64,000 nt of DNA from Tragulus kanchil (lineage: Eukaryota; Chordata; Mammalia; Artiodactyla; Tragulidae). The notes under the pieces are model-generated. The model was not told the origin of the DNA and did no database searches. It was given only the letters and a program-made list of their open reading frames with translations. Numbering within the stretch: the stretch's first letter is position 1; each line of letters begins with the position of its first letter. Location: positions 134,496,854 through 134,560,853 of the forward strand of contig JAIOJX010000031.1 in NCBI GenBank assembly GCA_022376925.1, read 5' to 3'. A program made the translations under genes and the position numbers. Positions 46,761 to 58,959 of the stretch are shown here, one piece after another.

Positions 46761-47325
46761 AGAACCAATGAGAACCGATGGGGTGGTTCAGGATGGCTGA
46801 GGGCCGCGGAAAGGGCCGGTAAACTGAAGCAGATTGAGCCCTTAACTGTAGCGGGTGGATAAAATGGAGAAACGCACAAAAGCGTGGGGTCTCCAGGGAC
46901 TGGAGACAGAGGGCCTGCGTCTGGGGCAGCCGGGTTGAGCCCCTCAGAGAATGAGGGGAGAGGTAAGAGTTGAAAGCAAGCCTTCCGAGCCCCTTGGTCG
47001 CAGGGAGAGGCCGAGACAGGTGTGGACTAGACGGGGAGAGGAGGACGTGGTGAGCACAGTCACGTGGGAGCCCCAGCGTGGGAGTGCAGCTAGAGGTCAG
47101 AGCGGGCGCAGAGTTGGAGAGACAGGGGTGTGGCTGTTAGGACGGTTAGAGACTGGGGGTGGGGAGCAGCGCCCAAGAGGAGAACCAAGGGGCAGAGGTG
47201 GGCAGCAGAGGGGTGAGGAAGACCTCGAGGAAGGTCTGGTCCAGGTGGCGAGGTCTTTCCTGGATGGGTGGGTGTAGCCCATGAGGGGGATGTTGATTTT
47301 AAACCTCAAACAGCCTGCTTTTCAC
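46761..47325 (+). other. Purine-rich intron 1 of unit C
   Basis: GA-rich, no coding evidence; 47285-47330 aligns with the sequence just before the unit B start exon (30890-30926). Confidence 0.5.
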
Positions 47326-47700
47326 TGGAAGGATCTAATTCCTTTTTTTTTTTTGGTGGGGGAGGCCTCTTTCATTGGTTTTGTATTTATTCATTTTCAT
47401 CCATCTTTATTCTTGCGCCTGTGTGGGCCACCCATCTCAGTGGCCTCTCTTGTTGCAGAGCACCAGCTCTGGGAGCATGCACTCCAGAGCCCTGACTGGT
47501 AATTGGACACACTGGTCCAACTGCTCCAAGGCACGTGGGATCTTCCCGGGCCAGGGATCGAACCGGTGCCCCTTGCACTACAAGACTGGCTCTTTACCCA
47601 CTGGACCACCAGGGAAGCCCGAAGATTGACTTCTCAAAAGTGATACTGTCTCAGGAAGAAGCTGGGAAGAGGAGGAAGGAAAATGAGAAAGTGCTTTTTC
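47326..47700 (+). pseudogene. Broken KZNF start exon (unit C) split by a SINE
   Basis: The left edge 47326-47341 (actggaag|gatctaattcc) and right part 47622-47700 (tactgtctcaggaagaagct, then gggaagaggaggaagg) align with the start exons at 30927 and 57860. A CHR SINE sits between them at 47345-47620. The region that holds the MALSQ methionine elsewhere is reduced to gagaaagtgctttttcag, so no start codon remains. The donor cag|gtaaagtc (47701) is intact. The D14 copy retains only the donor end (48821). Confidence 0.7.
47345..47620 (-). repeat. CHR-type tRNA-Glu SINE inside the broken exon
   Basis: Antisense, from ggtgggggaggcctctttca to accaccagggaagccc. A clear TSD is not visible. Confidence 0.85.
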
Positions 47701-47786
47701 AGGTAAAGTCATGTGCTCAATTGAGTCTCAGTCTGTCCCTCCTGAAAGGCCCTTCTCTGGACTCTCTAATCTTGTGTGACTGAAGT

Positions 47787-48773
47787 GTCGAGGTCCATGG
47801 GCGGATTGGAAAAGAATTTCCAGACACGAGGCAGAGTGAGAGGAAAGTAATGTTTATTAGAGTGGGGGAAGGAAGAGTCACTGCCAGTACAGTGGGCCGG
47901 CTTAAGGGAGAAAGTGGGGGACACTGTGAGAGCAGCAGGCCTCACAGTGGACTGGCTCAAGGGAGAGCTGACCCCAAGCAGGGGTCTTTGATCCATTTTA
48001 TATCCAGGGTCTCAGGAGTGGCGTAGGAGTCTTAAGGATCATTGCTGATTGGACGGTGTACTGGGTGGGATAGAGTGGTGACTACAGCAGGAGGGAAAGA
48101 CAGTAGGGTCCGAGGAGTGGCATGGGGTCTTAAGGGTTGGGCGGTGTACTATAGCCCAGAGGAAGGAAGGGTCTGGTTTATCTCTTCTTGCATTCCAAGG
48201 CCCTCTTCCTTTGCCTTGTTCTTTAGTCCTCCAGCACCACATTCCTCCCTCTTTTTTTTTTTTGGTCCACTTCCATTGGTCTTTCATTTATTTCTATCTT
48301 TGTCCTTTGGCCTGTGTGGGCCTCCCATTGCAGTGGCCTCTCTTGTTGCAGAACACCGGCTCTGGGCACATGCCCTCCAGAGCGCTGGCTCTGTAGTTGG
48401 AAACATTGGTCCAGCCGCTCCGCGGCACACGGGATCTCCCCAGGCCAGGGATCGAACCAGCGCCCCCTGCAGTGCACGGTGGTGTCCTTACCCATGGGAC
48501 CACCAGGGAAGCCCAGCCCCTCTCTCTATGTTTAGGATCAATTTTTGGCCCCTTTGGATACCCTGCTTCTATCTAGCTATCTACCTATTTCCCTTCTCAG
48601 GCATTTGGGTACCCAGTCTCAGGGAAAGGGGGCGATGACCACTTTGGCTTCTTCAGGCTGTACAGGGGCATTGTGGGGCCCTGGGTTCCGAATGCTTGCT
48701 CTCTGTCAGGATACATTTAGGCAGGAAGGTGTGGCTCCATGGAACGATATGGCAGCTTATTCCAGCACTGTCT
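47787..48773 (-). mobile_element. ERV LTR, antisense, with a CHR SINE inside
   Basis: gtcgaggtccatgggcggat, then gtaatgtttattagagtggg (reversed AATAAA) and a long U3 ending near 48773 look like an antisense LTR. A CHR SINE occupies 48253-48516. D14 copy at 48913-49899. The family is not certain. Confidence 0.55.
48253..48516 (-). repeat. CHR-type tRNA-Glu SINE
   Basis: Antisense, ending gggaccaccagggaagccc. It contributes part of the apparent 198-codon ORF, which is not a gene. D14 copy at 49379-49642. Confidence 0.87.
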
Positions 48774-49914
48774 TTTGGTGCTTCTTTCTTTTTTCAGGAA
48801 ATGACATTTGAGGCCTGATGTTTTTCAGGTAAAGTCATGTGCTCAATTGAGTCTCAGTCTGTCCCTCCTGAAAGGCCCTTCTCTGGACTCTCTAATCTTG
48901 TGTGACTGAAGTGTCGAGGTCCATGGGCGGATTGGAAAAGAATTTCCAGACACGAGGCAGAGTGAGAGGAAAGTAATGTTTATTAGAGTGGGGGAAGGAA
49001 GAGTCACTGCCAGTACAGTGGGCCGGCTTAAGGGAGAAAGTGGGGGACACTGTGAGAGCAGCAGGCCTCACAGTGGGCTGGCTCAGGGGGGAGCTGACCC
49101 CCAGCAGTGGTCTTTGATCCATTTTATATCCAGGGTCTCAGGAGTGGCGTAGGAGTCTTAAGGATCATTGCTGATTGGACGGTGTACTGGGTGGGATAGA
49201 GTGGTGACTACAGCAGGAGGGAAAGACAGTAGGGTCCGAGGAGTGGCATGGGGTCTTAAGGGTTGGGCGGTGTACTATAGCCCAGAGGAAGGAAGGGTCT
49301 GGTTTATCTCTTCTTGCATTCCAAGGCCCTCTTCCTTTGCCTTGTTCTTTAGTCCTCCAGCACCACATTCCTCCCTCTTTTTTTTTTTTGGTCCACTTCC
49401 ATTGGTCTTTCATTTATTTCTATCTTTGTCCTTTGGCCTGTGTGGGCCTCCCATTGCAGTGGCCTCTCTTGTTGCAGAACACCGGCTCTGGGCACATGCC
49501 CTCCAGAGCGCTGGCTCTGTAGTTGGAAACATTGGTCCAGCCGCTCCGCGGCACACGGGATCTCCCCAGGCCAGGGATCGAACCAGCGCCCCCTGCAGTG
49601 CACGGTGGTGTCCTTACCCATGGGACCACCAGGGAAGCCCAGCCCCTCTCTCTATGTTTAGGATCAATTTTTGGCCCCTTTGGATACCCTGCTTCTATCT
49701 AGCTATCTACCTATTTCCCTTCTCAGGCATTTGGGTACCCAGTCTCAGGGAAAGGGGGCGATGACCACTTTGGCTTCTTCAGGCTGTACAGGGGCATTGT
49801 GGGGCCCTGGGTTCCGAATGCTTGCTCTCTGTCAGGATACATTTAGGCAGGAAGGTGTGGCTCCATGGAACGATATGGCAGCTTATTCCAGCACTGTCTG
49901 GGTGTTGGTCGGGT

Positions 49915-50670
49915 GATACTCTGTTCCATTGGTGCAGAAATTTGTGTTTATGCCAGGACTACACCATCTTGATTGCTTTGTAATATGATTTGAAATGTTA
50001 AAATGTGAGTGGCCTTCTTCTTTCATCTTTCTACTTATTGAAGAGTACTTTGACCATTTGCCATCCCTTGAGATTCTCTATGACTTCTTGCATTTTTTTC
50101 CCCTATATCTGTTAAAATGTCTGTTGCAATTTTCATAATAAATTTGTTCAGTCTGTGGAACACTTTGGATAACTTGGAACCCTGAGACTTCCAGTCCACG
50201 GTGATGGCTTTATTTGTTTATTTTTGGATTTCTTTTCAAAATTGTTAGTAGTATTCAGTGTGTAAGTCTTTCACCCTGTTGGTGAATTTATTTCTAAATT
50301 TCTCGCCCCTTTTTAAACTTAAGTAACTACAATTGTTCTCTGATTTTCTTTTGACATTGTTCATTGTGTATAGAAATGAAACTGATTTGCATGACTTTTG
50401 TATACTGCAAATTTTCTGAAATTGTCATTCGATGTAGTAGCTTTCTGTGTGTGTGTGGAATCTATACAATTTATACATAAACGAAACCTCTTCCTCTAGG
50501 AAGGAAAGTAACTTTGTTAATTATTCAGTTTGAGAAGCTTTGATTTCTTTTTCTTGTCTAATTGCTCTAATTGGAGGTTTCAGTGCTTTGTTGAATAGAG
50601 TGTGTATCTTTGTCTTCCTTCTGACCTCAGAGGAAAAACTTGTCTTTCATCTTTGAGAACGATGTTAGCT
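49915..50670 (-). repeat. Antisense L1 in the unit C/D intron
   Basis: ttccattggtgcagaaattt, accatcttgattgctttgta and tcccttgagattctctatg parallel the L1 pieces at 34770 and 58140. Confidence 0.65.
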
Positions 50671-50700
50671 GTGCCCTTTTCATACATGGTATATGTTCTT

Positions 50701-51167
50701 TTTTTTTTTTTTTTAAAGATTTATTTATTTATTTATTTTGGGCCGGAGTCGGGTTGGGGAGGGAGGGGAGCGGGCGGGCCACTTCTATTGGTCTTTCATT
50801 TCTCTGTTTTCATCCGTCTTTGTTCTTTGGCTCCTGTGGGCCTCCCATCGCGGTGGCGTCTGTTGTCGCAGGGCGGCGACTCTGGGCGCATGCGCTCCAG
50901 AGCTCCGGCTCGGTGATTAGACGCATCAGTCCAGCTGCTCCGCGGCACATGGGATCTTCCCAGGCCAGGGATGGAACCGGCGCCCCTTGCACTGCAAGGC
51001 GGTGTCCTTATCCACTGGACCACCAGGGGAAGAGCTCCGGCTCGGTGATTGGACACATCAGTCCAGCTGCTCCGCGGCACGTGGGATCTTCCCAGGCCAG
51101 GGATGGAACCGGCACCCCTTGCACTGCAAGGCGGTGTCCTTATCCACTGGACCACCAGGGGAAGCCC
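50701..51167 (-). repeat. CHR SINE with a duplicated tRNA head
   Basis: Antisense young element whose promoter-bearing end is doubled: 50900-51033 and 51034-51166 are near-identical head segments (gctccggctcggtgatt to accaccaggggaag). The TSD tggtatatgttctt lies at 50687-50700 and 51168-51181, so the dimer probably inserted as one unit. D15 copy at about 51790-52252. Confidence 0.85.
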
Positions 51168-51237
51168 TGGTATATGTTCTTGAGAGATACTTCATATCTT
51201 TTCTAGTTGGTGTGTAGGTTTGTCGATCATTATTTTA

Positions 51238-51556
51238 CTTTTTCAATTTATTTTTGGTTGTGAAGGGTCTTTATGGCTGCGCCCAGGCTTTCTCTAGTTA
51301 TGGTGAGTGGGGGGCTAGTCTTGCTTGAGATGCGAGGACTTCCCATTGCGGTGGCTTCTAACATTGTGGATCACAGGCTCCAGACACATGGGCTTCAGTA
51401 GCTACAGGTCCTCAGGCTCTAGAGCACCGGCTCAGTAGCTGTGGCACAGGAGCCTAGTTGCCCTATGGCATGTGGAGTCTTTCAAGACCAGGGATCAAAC
51501 CCATGTCTCTTACATTGTCAGACAGATTCTCCACCACTGAGCCACCAGGGAAGCCC
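51238..51556 (-). repeat. CHR-2-like SINE
   Basis: Antisense body (ttggttgtgaagggtcttta; gctctagagcaccggctcag) and head ending gccaccagggaagccc. D15 copy at 52325-52643. Confidence 0.82.
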
Positions 51557-52864
51557 AGTATAAAGGTTGTTGAATTTTGTAAAATGTTTTTTTCTGCATC
51601 AGTTGAAGTGATCATCTGTGTTTTTTTCCCTTTATTCTGTTAATGTGATGTATCCATTGATTTTTGTCTGTGGAGTCCTCTTTGCCTTCCGTGAATAAAA
51701 TTCACTTGGTCGTGAAATCCACTCTTCTTCATGTGGTGTTGAAGTAGGTTTGCTGATGTTTTGTTAAGGATTTTTCATACATGGTATATGTTCTTTTTTT
51801 TTTTAAAGATTTATTTATTTATTTGGGGCGGGAGTCGGGTTGGGGAGGGAGGGGAGCGGGCGGGCCACTTCTATTGGTCTTTCATTTCTCTGTTTTCATC
51901 CGTCTTTGTTCTTTGGCTCCTGTGGGCCTCCCATCGCGGTGGCGTCTGTTGTCGCAGGGCGGCGACTCTGGGCGCATGCGCTCCAGAGCTCCGGCTCGGT
52001 GATTAGACGCATCAGTCCAGCTGCTCCGCGGCACATGGGATCTTCCCAGGCCAGGGATGGAACCGGCGCCCCTTGCACTGCAAGGCGGTGTCCTTATCCA
52101 CTGGACCACCAGGGGAAGAGCTCCGGCTCGGTGATTGGACACATCAGTCCAGCTGCTCCGCGGCACGTGGGATCTTCCCAGGCCAGGGATGGAACCGGCA
52201 CCCCTTGCACTGCAAGGCGGTGTCCTTATCCACTGGACCACCAGGGGAAGCCCTGGTATATGTTCTTGAGAGATACTTCATATCTTTTCTAGTTGGTGTG
52301 TAGGTTTGTCGATCATTATTTTACTTTTTCAATTTATTTTTGGTTGTGAAGGGTCTTTATGGCTGCGCCCAGGCTTTCTCTAGTTATGGTGAGTGGGGGG
52401 CTAGTCTTGCTTGAGATGCGAGGACTTCCCATTGCGGTGGCTTCTAACATTGTGGATCACAGGCTCCAGACACATGGGCTTCAGTAGCTACAGGTCCTCA
52501 GGCTCTAGAGCACCGGCTCAGTAGCTGTGGCACAGGAGCCTAGTTGCCCTATGGCATGTGGAGTCTTTCAAGACCAGGGATCAAACCCATGTCTCTTACA
52601 TTGTCAGACAGATTCTCCACCACTGAGCCACCAGGGAAGCCCAGTATAAAGGTTGTTGAATTTTGTAAAATGTTTTTTTCTGCATCAGTTGAAGTGATCA
52701 TCTGTGTTTTTTTCCCTTTATTCTGTTAATGTGATGTATCCATTGATTTTTGTCTGTGGAGTCCTCTTTGCCTTCCGTGAATAAAATTCACTTGGTCGTG
52801 AAATCCACTCTTCTTCATGTGGTGTTGAAGTAGGTTTGCTGATGTTTTGTTAAGGATTTTTCAT

Positions 52865-53700
52865 CAGTATTCACCAGGGAGTACTGGATTTTATTTCTTT
52901 GTTGTTCTTCTAACTTTTTCTGGGTTGGTTTCAGAATTACATTGGCTCCATAGAATGTGTTTGTCAGTGTTGTATCTTCGACTCTTGGAAGATTTTTGGC
53001 AGGATTAGAGGTACTTCTCTTGTAAATGTTTAGTATAATTTCACAGTGATGGGATCTGGTCCTAGGTTTTCCTTCGTTTGAGGATTTTAATTACTGTTTG
53101 GATGTTTTTAGTTACAGTTTGGTTCACGTTTTTATTTGCTTTATGATTAAGGATTACATGGTATGTTTCTACAAATTTATCTGTATATTTTACGATATGT
53201 AATTTGTAGGTATTATTACTTAGGAATTTTATATTGAAGTATGTTCATGTAAAATCTTCAGTTAGTTTCAGGTATACAGCCAAGTGATACAATCTTACTG
53301 ATATGCATTCTTTTACAGATCCTTTTCCCTTATGGGTTATTAGGAACGATCAAGTATAGTTCCCTGTGCTATGTAGTAAGTCCTTGTTGGCTATCTGTTT
53401 TATACATGAGAGTGTGTATGTGTTAACCCTAAATCCTCATTTATCCCTCCCACCTCCTGCTTTGGTCACCTCTTTGTTTGTTTTCTGTGTGTCTGGGTCT
53501 ATTTCTGTTTCATTGGTAAGTTTAAATGGCTCTTGTGTTCATTCTGTCTCCATAACTAATTTTGTAGCAACTTAATGAAAGAGCTTATAAAGTGTAGTAA
53601 TAATTTTGATAATGAAGCGTTTTTTTTTTTTCAAGGCATTGCTACTTTCCTTGTGTATATTTTTATGTATTATAAATGATTGTCTTTTCTCTTTGTATAT
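52865..53700 (-). repeat. Antisense L1 remains
   Basis: agtattcaccagggagtact, ggttggtttcagaattacat and, further on, aggaacgatcaagtatagtt resemble reversed L1. Diverged; overlaps the start of D16. Confidence 0.5.
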
Positions 53701-55362
53701 GGAAATTTGGGCTTCGGTGAAATGTGGTGCCAGAAGAGGGGATCACTTGGATCACTTGGGGTTGGACAGGCAGAGGAAGACAAAGAGGGAAGGAAGCACA
53801 ACTGAAAGTGGCCGCCAGAGTGGGAGCAAAGGGTATTCCAAAGGCATACTTTGGCCTGCTGGTACGAGGAGCTGACTCCTGAAAAAGAGGGTATGCTGGG
53901 AAAGGTTGAGGGTGGGAAGACAAGGGGGCCACACAGGGTAAGATGGTTGAATGGGATCATCGACCTAATGGACGTGAGTTTCACCAAGCTCTGGGAGATA
54001 GCGAAGGAGAGGGAAGCCTGGTGTACGGCAGTCCATGGGGTCAAAAAGAGATGAACATGACCTAGAGACCAAACAACAGTAGCAAAGGGGTAGAAGGAGT
54101 GTTAGTTGGAGCTTTAACGTTCATGAAACACTTCACACCCAGAGGTGGGCGGAGGGGATAAAATGTTTGCAAACTTGGCCTTTGGAGCTCTGTGTTACTG
54201 TAAATGTTTAGTATAATTTCTTCTAGGTTTTCCTTCGTTTGAGGATTTTAATTACTGTTTGGATGTTTTTAGTTACAGTTTGGTTCACGTTTTTATTTGC
54301 TTTATGATTAAGGATTACATGGTATGTTTCTACAAATTTATCTGTATATTTTACGATATGTAATTTGTAGGTATTATTACTTAGGAATTTTATATTGAAG
54401 TATGTTCATGTAAAATCTTCAGTTAGTTTCAGGTATACAGCCAAGTGATACAATCTTACTGATATGCATTCTTTTACAGATCCTTTTCCCTTATGGGTTA
54501 TTAGGAACGATCAAGTATAGTTCCCTGTGCTATGTAGTAAGTCCTTGTTGGCTATCTGTTTTATACATGAGAGTGTGTATGTGTTAACCCTAAATCCTCA
54601 TTTATCCCTCCCACCTCCTGCTTTGGTCACCTCTTTGTTTGTTTTCTGTGTGTCTGGGTCTATTTCTGTTTCATTGGTAAGTTTAAATGGCTCTTGTGTT
54701 CATTCTGTCTCCATAACTAATTTTGTAGCAACTTAATGAAAGAGCTTATAAAGTGTAGTAATAATTTTGATAATGAAGCGTTTTTTTTTTTTCAAGGCAT
54801 TGCTACTTTCCTTGTGTATATTTTTATGTATTATAAATGATTGTCTTTTCTCTTTGTATATGGAAATTTGGGCTTCGGTGAAATGTGGTGCCAGAAGAGG
54901 GGATCACTTGGATCACTTGGGGTTGGACAGGCAGAGGAAGACAAAGAGGGAAGGAAGCACAACTGAAAGTGGCCGCCAGAGTGGGAGCAAAGGGTATTCC
55001 AAAGGCATACTTTGGCCTGCTGGTACGAGGAGCTGACTCCTGAAAAAGAGGGTATGCTGGGAAAGGTTGAGGGTGGGAAGACAAGGGGGCCACACAGGGT
55101 AAGATGGTTGAATGGGATCATCGACCTAATGGACGTGAGTTTCACCAAGCTCTGGGAGATAGCGAAGGAGAGGGAAGCCTGGTGTACGGCAGTCCATGGG
55201 GTCAAAAAGAGATGAACATGACCTAGAGACCAAACAACAGTAGCAAAGGGGTAGAAGGAGTGTTAGTTGGAGCTTTAACGTTCATGAAACACTTCACACC
55301 CAGAGGTGGGCGGAGGGGATAAAATGTTTGCAAACTTGGCCTTTGGAGCTCTGTGTTACTGT
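53031..55362. repeat. D16: ~1.16 kb direct tandem duplication
   Basis: 53031-54201 recurs at 54199-55362 (offset 1168, then 1161). The second copy loses about 7 bases at its very start and is garbled there (aatttcttctaggttttcc versus the fuller 53037-53070). The rest reads the same. Confidence 0.93.
53725..54062 (+). repeat. BovB 3' end, sense
   Basis: Diverged BovB end: gggtaagatggttgaatggg, then atcgacctaatggacgtgag and ggcagtccatggggtcaaaa. D16 copy at 54886-55223. Confidence 0.75.
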
Positions 55363-55728
55363 TCAGTTCAGTCACTCATTCGTGTCCAACTTTGCGACCC
55401 CATGAACTGCAGCCCTTCAGGCTTCCCTGTCCTTCACCATCTCCCAGAGCTTGCTCAAATTCATGTCCATTGACTCTGATGCCATCCAACCATCTCGTCC
55501 TCTGTCGTCCCCTTTTTATTTTGCCTTCTGTTTTTCTTGGCATCGGGTTCTTTTCCAGTGAGTCATCTCTTTGCATCAGGTGACGAAAGTATTGGAACTT
55601 CAGCTTCAGCATCCATCCTTCCAGTGAATATTCAGGCTTGATTTCTTTTAGGATTGATTGGTTTCTTCTCCTTACAATCCAAGGGACTCTGAAGAGGCTG
55701 CTTCAACACCGCAGTTCAGAGCCTGGGA
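55362..55728 (-). repeat. BovB 3' region, antisense
   Basis: ttcagttcagtcactcattc, catccaaccatctcgtcctc and the ending ccgcagttcagagcctgg are reversed BovB. Confidence 0.85.
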
Positions 55729-57832
55729 GAGGGGCAAACTTCTGATCCAAGGAGCAGAGGCAGAGAGAGCAGAACCAGGAAGCATAGCCAACCTTGTGGG
55801 TGCCCTAGCAAGTTGGGACAAAGGGAGCAGCCAAGGGATAGGAGAGTGACCTAGAGGGCAAACAGGGATCACTGATAGCGGAAGAAGGAGGCAGGAATGC
55901 CAAGAGATTGAGCCTAATTAGGAAGGTTGTGGGGAAAGAATCCTGAGAGGGGAAAGAAGTTGCAGAGCAGGCAGCACTCTATGCCGGTAGAAATGGGAGG
56001 GCAGGAACAGCTGAAGAGCAGAGAGGAACAAAATCCCAGAGAAATAAATGGGGAAAATGATAGCGTAGTGGGAAGGTTCTTGGGAGCTGATGGTACAGAT
56101 GTTAACTCTTTCATCAGAGTGTGTTATTACATACCTGAGTCGCTGGGACAATATCACTGAAGTGTTCTCACCACACACACAAAATGGAAATTGTGTGATA
56201 ATGGCAGTGTGGATGCCTTGGTTCCGAAGACATGATGCAGGGTATACATCTGTCTAGTGATCACATTGTGAGGGTCGTATGTGGAAATGGGGGCTCTGTC
56301 AGTGAGGCATATTGGATGCATGTTTGGGGCATGTTGAACAGAGATTCCCCTTCAGATACTTTGTGTTGGGCCAAAGCTCCGTAACAGTTAAGGTGTCCCA
56401 GGTGATTCCCCTCTAGATCCCTCACTGAGCATTGTGACTAGGAGCCCTCTGCTTCCTAAGGGCTGAGATACGGGCTCTGCATGGGAATGGACCAGGGCCT
56501 GGTCTGTGACCTGAAGGAGGTAGTCGGGTCAGCTGAGGTGCCTGCTGCTGCTGTGTGGTGAGGCCTCACCAGGAGGGGAGTGTGATCTGAGGGAAAGTGT
56601 GGGAAAATGCGGGGTTGGTCTCTGCAGGATTTGACTGTCTTGAGCCCCACCCACAACCACGGGCAGCAGAGGACCGTGTGTTCCACATGGTGAGGTCTTT
56701 CATTTGTGAGCACTTGTGCCACAGGAACCGGGATGTTTGGTCTAAGACATTTGTCTTAGAGCAGCAAGGGACTCTGAAGAGGCTGCTTCAACACCGCAGT
56801 TCAGAGCCTGGGAGAGGGGCAAACTTCTGATCCAAGGAGCAGAGGCAGAGAGAGCAGAACCAGGAAGCATAGCCAACCTTGTGGGTGCCCTAGCAAGTTG
56901 GGACAAAGGGAGCAGCCAAGGGATAGGAGAGTGACCTAGAGGGCAAACAGGGATCACTGATAGCGGAAGAAGGAGGCAGGAATGCCAAGAGATTGAGCCT
57001 AATTAGGAAGGTTGTGGGGAAAGAATCCTGAGAGGGGAAAGAAGTTGCAGAGCAGGCAGCACTCTATGCCGGTAGAAATGGGAGGGCAGGAACAGCTGAA
57101 GAGCAGAGAGGAACAAAATCCCAGAGAAATAAATGGGGAAAATGATAGCGTAGTGGGAAGGTTCTTGGGAGCTGATGGTACAGATGTTAACTCTTTCATC
57201 AGAGTGTGTTATTACATACCTGAGTCGCTGGGACAATATCACTGAAGTGTTCTCACCACACACACAAAATGGAAATTGTGTGATAATGGCAGTGTGGATG
57301 CCTTGGTTCCGAAGACATGATGCAGGGTATACATCTGTCTAGTGATCACATTGTGAGGGTCGTATGTGGAAATGGGGGCTCTGTCAGTGAGGCATATTGG
57401 ATGCATGTTTGGGGCATGTTGAACAGAGATTCCCCTTCAGATACTTTGTGTTGGGCCAAAGCTCCGTAACAGTTAAGGTGTCCCAGGTGATTCCCCTCTA
57501 GATCCCTCACTGAGCATTGTGACTAGGAGCCCTCTGCTTCCTAAGGGCTGAGATACGGGCTCTGCATGGGAATGGACCAGGGCCTGGTCTGTGACCTGAA
57601 GGAGGTAGTCGGGTCAGCTGAGGTGCCTGCTGCTGCTGTGTGGTGAGGCCTCACCAGGAGGGGAGTGTGATCTGAGGGAAAGTGTGGGAAAATGCGGGGT
57701 TGGTCTCTGCAGGATTTGACTGTCTTGAGCCCCACCCACAACCACGGGCAGCAGAGGACCGTGTGTTCCACATGGTGAGGTCTTTCATTTGTGAGCACTT
57801 GTGCCACAGGAACCGGGGATGTTTGGTCTAAG
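55680..57832. repeat. D17: ~1.09 kb direct tandem duplication
   Basis: 55680-56746 recurs at 56765-57832 (offset 1085/1086, from aaccggg versus aaccgggg at 56737/57820). Filler 56747-56764. Confidence 0.94.
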
Positions 57833-57859
57833 CATTAAGCAGCATGTTTCCACTTTCAG
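55729..57859 (+). other. Unit D intron 1
   Basis: A purine-rich part (55730-56060) resembles introns of units B and C, and 56480-56745 matches 30640-30926. No CpG island is seen for unit D, so its promoter may be the unit C island at 46 kb. Confidence 0.6.
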
Positions 57860-57952
57860 GGCAGACCTCTAAAGATCATTTTGTCTGAGGAAGGAGCCCT
57901 GAAGAGACGAAAGAGCAAGCAAGAACTGGAGTCAGGCATGGGTCTTTCTCAG
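57860..57952 (+). CDS. KZNF start exon of unit D
   Basis: Acceptor cactttcag (ending 57859), donor cag|gtaaaag (57953). The ATG at 57938 begins MGLSQ and ends in phase 0, which joins exactly to GAA CAG TTG at 61348. The exon is 93 nt versus 94 in unit B; the 1-nt loss closes the longer upstream frame seen in unit B, so 57938 is the likely start here. Upstream codons encode the same basic stretch (LKRRKSK). Confidence 0.82.
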
Positions 57953-58374
57953 GTAAAAGTCTATTTTCAGTTGATTTCTCAGTCTGTCCTTCTTGAAATG
58001 CCCTCTGTAAATGCTTATCTTGCCAACTCTGAAGTCTCCTGCCTGCAAGTATTAGTGCAAATCAAGTATTAATATGCCCAATATCAGGGTAAAGTCTGGA
58101 AATCTAACTGATTAAGGTTTATTTCTGTGCTTTCTGATTTGCTCCATTGGCTATATGCATTCGTTTATGCCAGTACCACATCAGGTTGGTTACTTTTCAT
58201 ATATTTTGAAATCTAAACCGGTTGGTCTCTAGTTCCTTTTGCAAGACTCTTTTAAGGTATTTGGGGGTCCCTTGAGATTGGATAGAAATTTCTCATGATT
58301 TGTTCTATTGCTACAAGCCTTGCCATTTAACTTTATTTTCTAATATTTATTTATGTATTTATTTATTTTAAAAA

Positions 58375-58682
58375 TTTATTTATTTTGGGCGGGGTTCGGG
58401 TTGGGGAGGGAGGGGAGCAGGCGGGCCACTTCTATTGGTCTTTCATTTCTCTGTTTTCATCCGTCTTTGTTCTTTGGCTCCTGTGGGCCTCCCATCGCGG
58501 TGGCGTCTGTTGTCGCAGGGCGCCGGCTCTGGGTGCATGCACTCCAGAGCTCCAGCTCGGTGATTGGACACATCAGTCCAGCTGCTCCGCGGCACGTGGG
58601 ATCTTCCCAGGGCAGGGATGGAACCGGCGCCCCTTGCACTGCAAGGCGGTGTCCTTATCCACTGGACCACCAGGGGAAGCCC
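58375..58682 (-). repeat. Young CHR-type SINE
   Basis: Antisense full-length element. The TSD ctaatatttattta lies at about 58340 and 58683. It ends accaccaggggaagccc. Confidence 0.9.
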
Positions 58683-58689
58683 CTAATAT

Positions 58690-58911
58690 TTATTTATTTT
58701 ATTATTTCTTTGGCTGTCTTAATTGCAGCATGCAGGATTTTCACTGTATAACATGGGATTTTTCATTGCAGTGCTTGGGCTTAGTAGTTTCATCGCACGG
58801 GCCTAGCTGCTCCAAGGCACGTGGGATCCTAGTTCCCTGACCAGGGATCGAACCGGAGGCCCTGGCATTGCAAGATGGACTCTAAACCAGTGGACCACCA
58901 GGGAAATCCCA
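58690..58911 (-). repeat. CHR-type SINE, diverged
   Basis: Antisense: cttagtagtttcatcgcacg, gatcgaaccggaggccctgg, gaccaccagggaaatccc. Confidence 0.75.
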
Positions 58912-58959
58912 TCATTGAACTTTTAATAGGGATTTCATTGTGTCTGTAGAAAACTTTGG

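Larger units (their letters stand above)
47695..49899. repeat. D14: ~1.13 kb direct tandem duplication
   Basis: 47695-48773 recurs at 48821-49899, constant offset 1126. Substitutions cluster at 47945-47985 (e.g. gtggactggctcaaggg versus gtgggctggctcagggg). Filler 48774-48820. Confidence 0.93.
50677..52864. repeat. D15: ~1.09 kb direct tandem duplication
   Basis: 50677-51778 recurs at 51772-52864 (offset 1095, then 1086). The copies share ttttcat at the junction. The main difference is the length of the T run and the gggc... start of the SINE (50701-50745 versus 51793-51830). Confidence 0.94.

Noticed and set aside
45842..46771. Several proline/arginine-rich ORFs on both strands
   Set aside because: They lie in a CpG island where stop codons are rare; no family resemblance.
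48042..48638. 198-codon ORF, repeated at 49168-49764
   Set aside because: It runs through an antisense LTR and a CHR SINE and is repeated only through D14; no protein family is recognisable.
50640..51206. 188-codon ORF and the similar 119-codon minus-strand ORFs
   Set aside because: They are translations of the CG-rich CHR SINE; the same peptide recurs at many SINE copies in the window.
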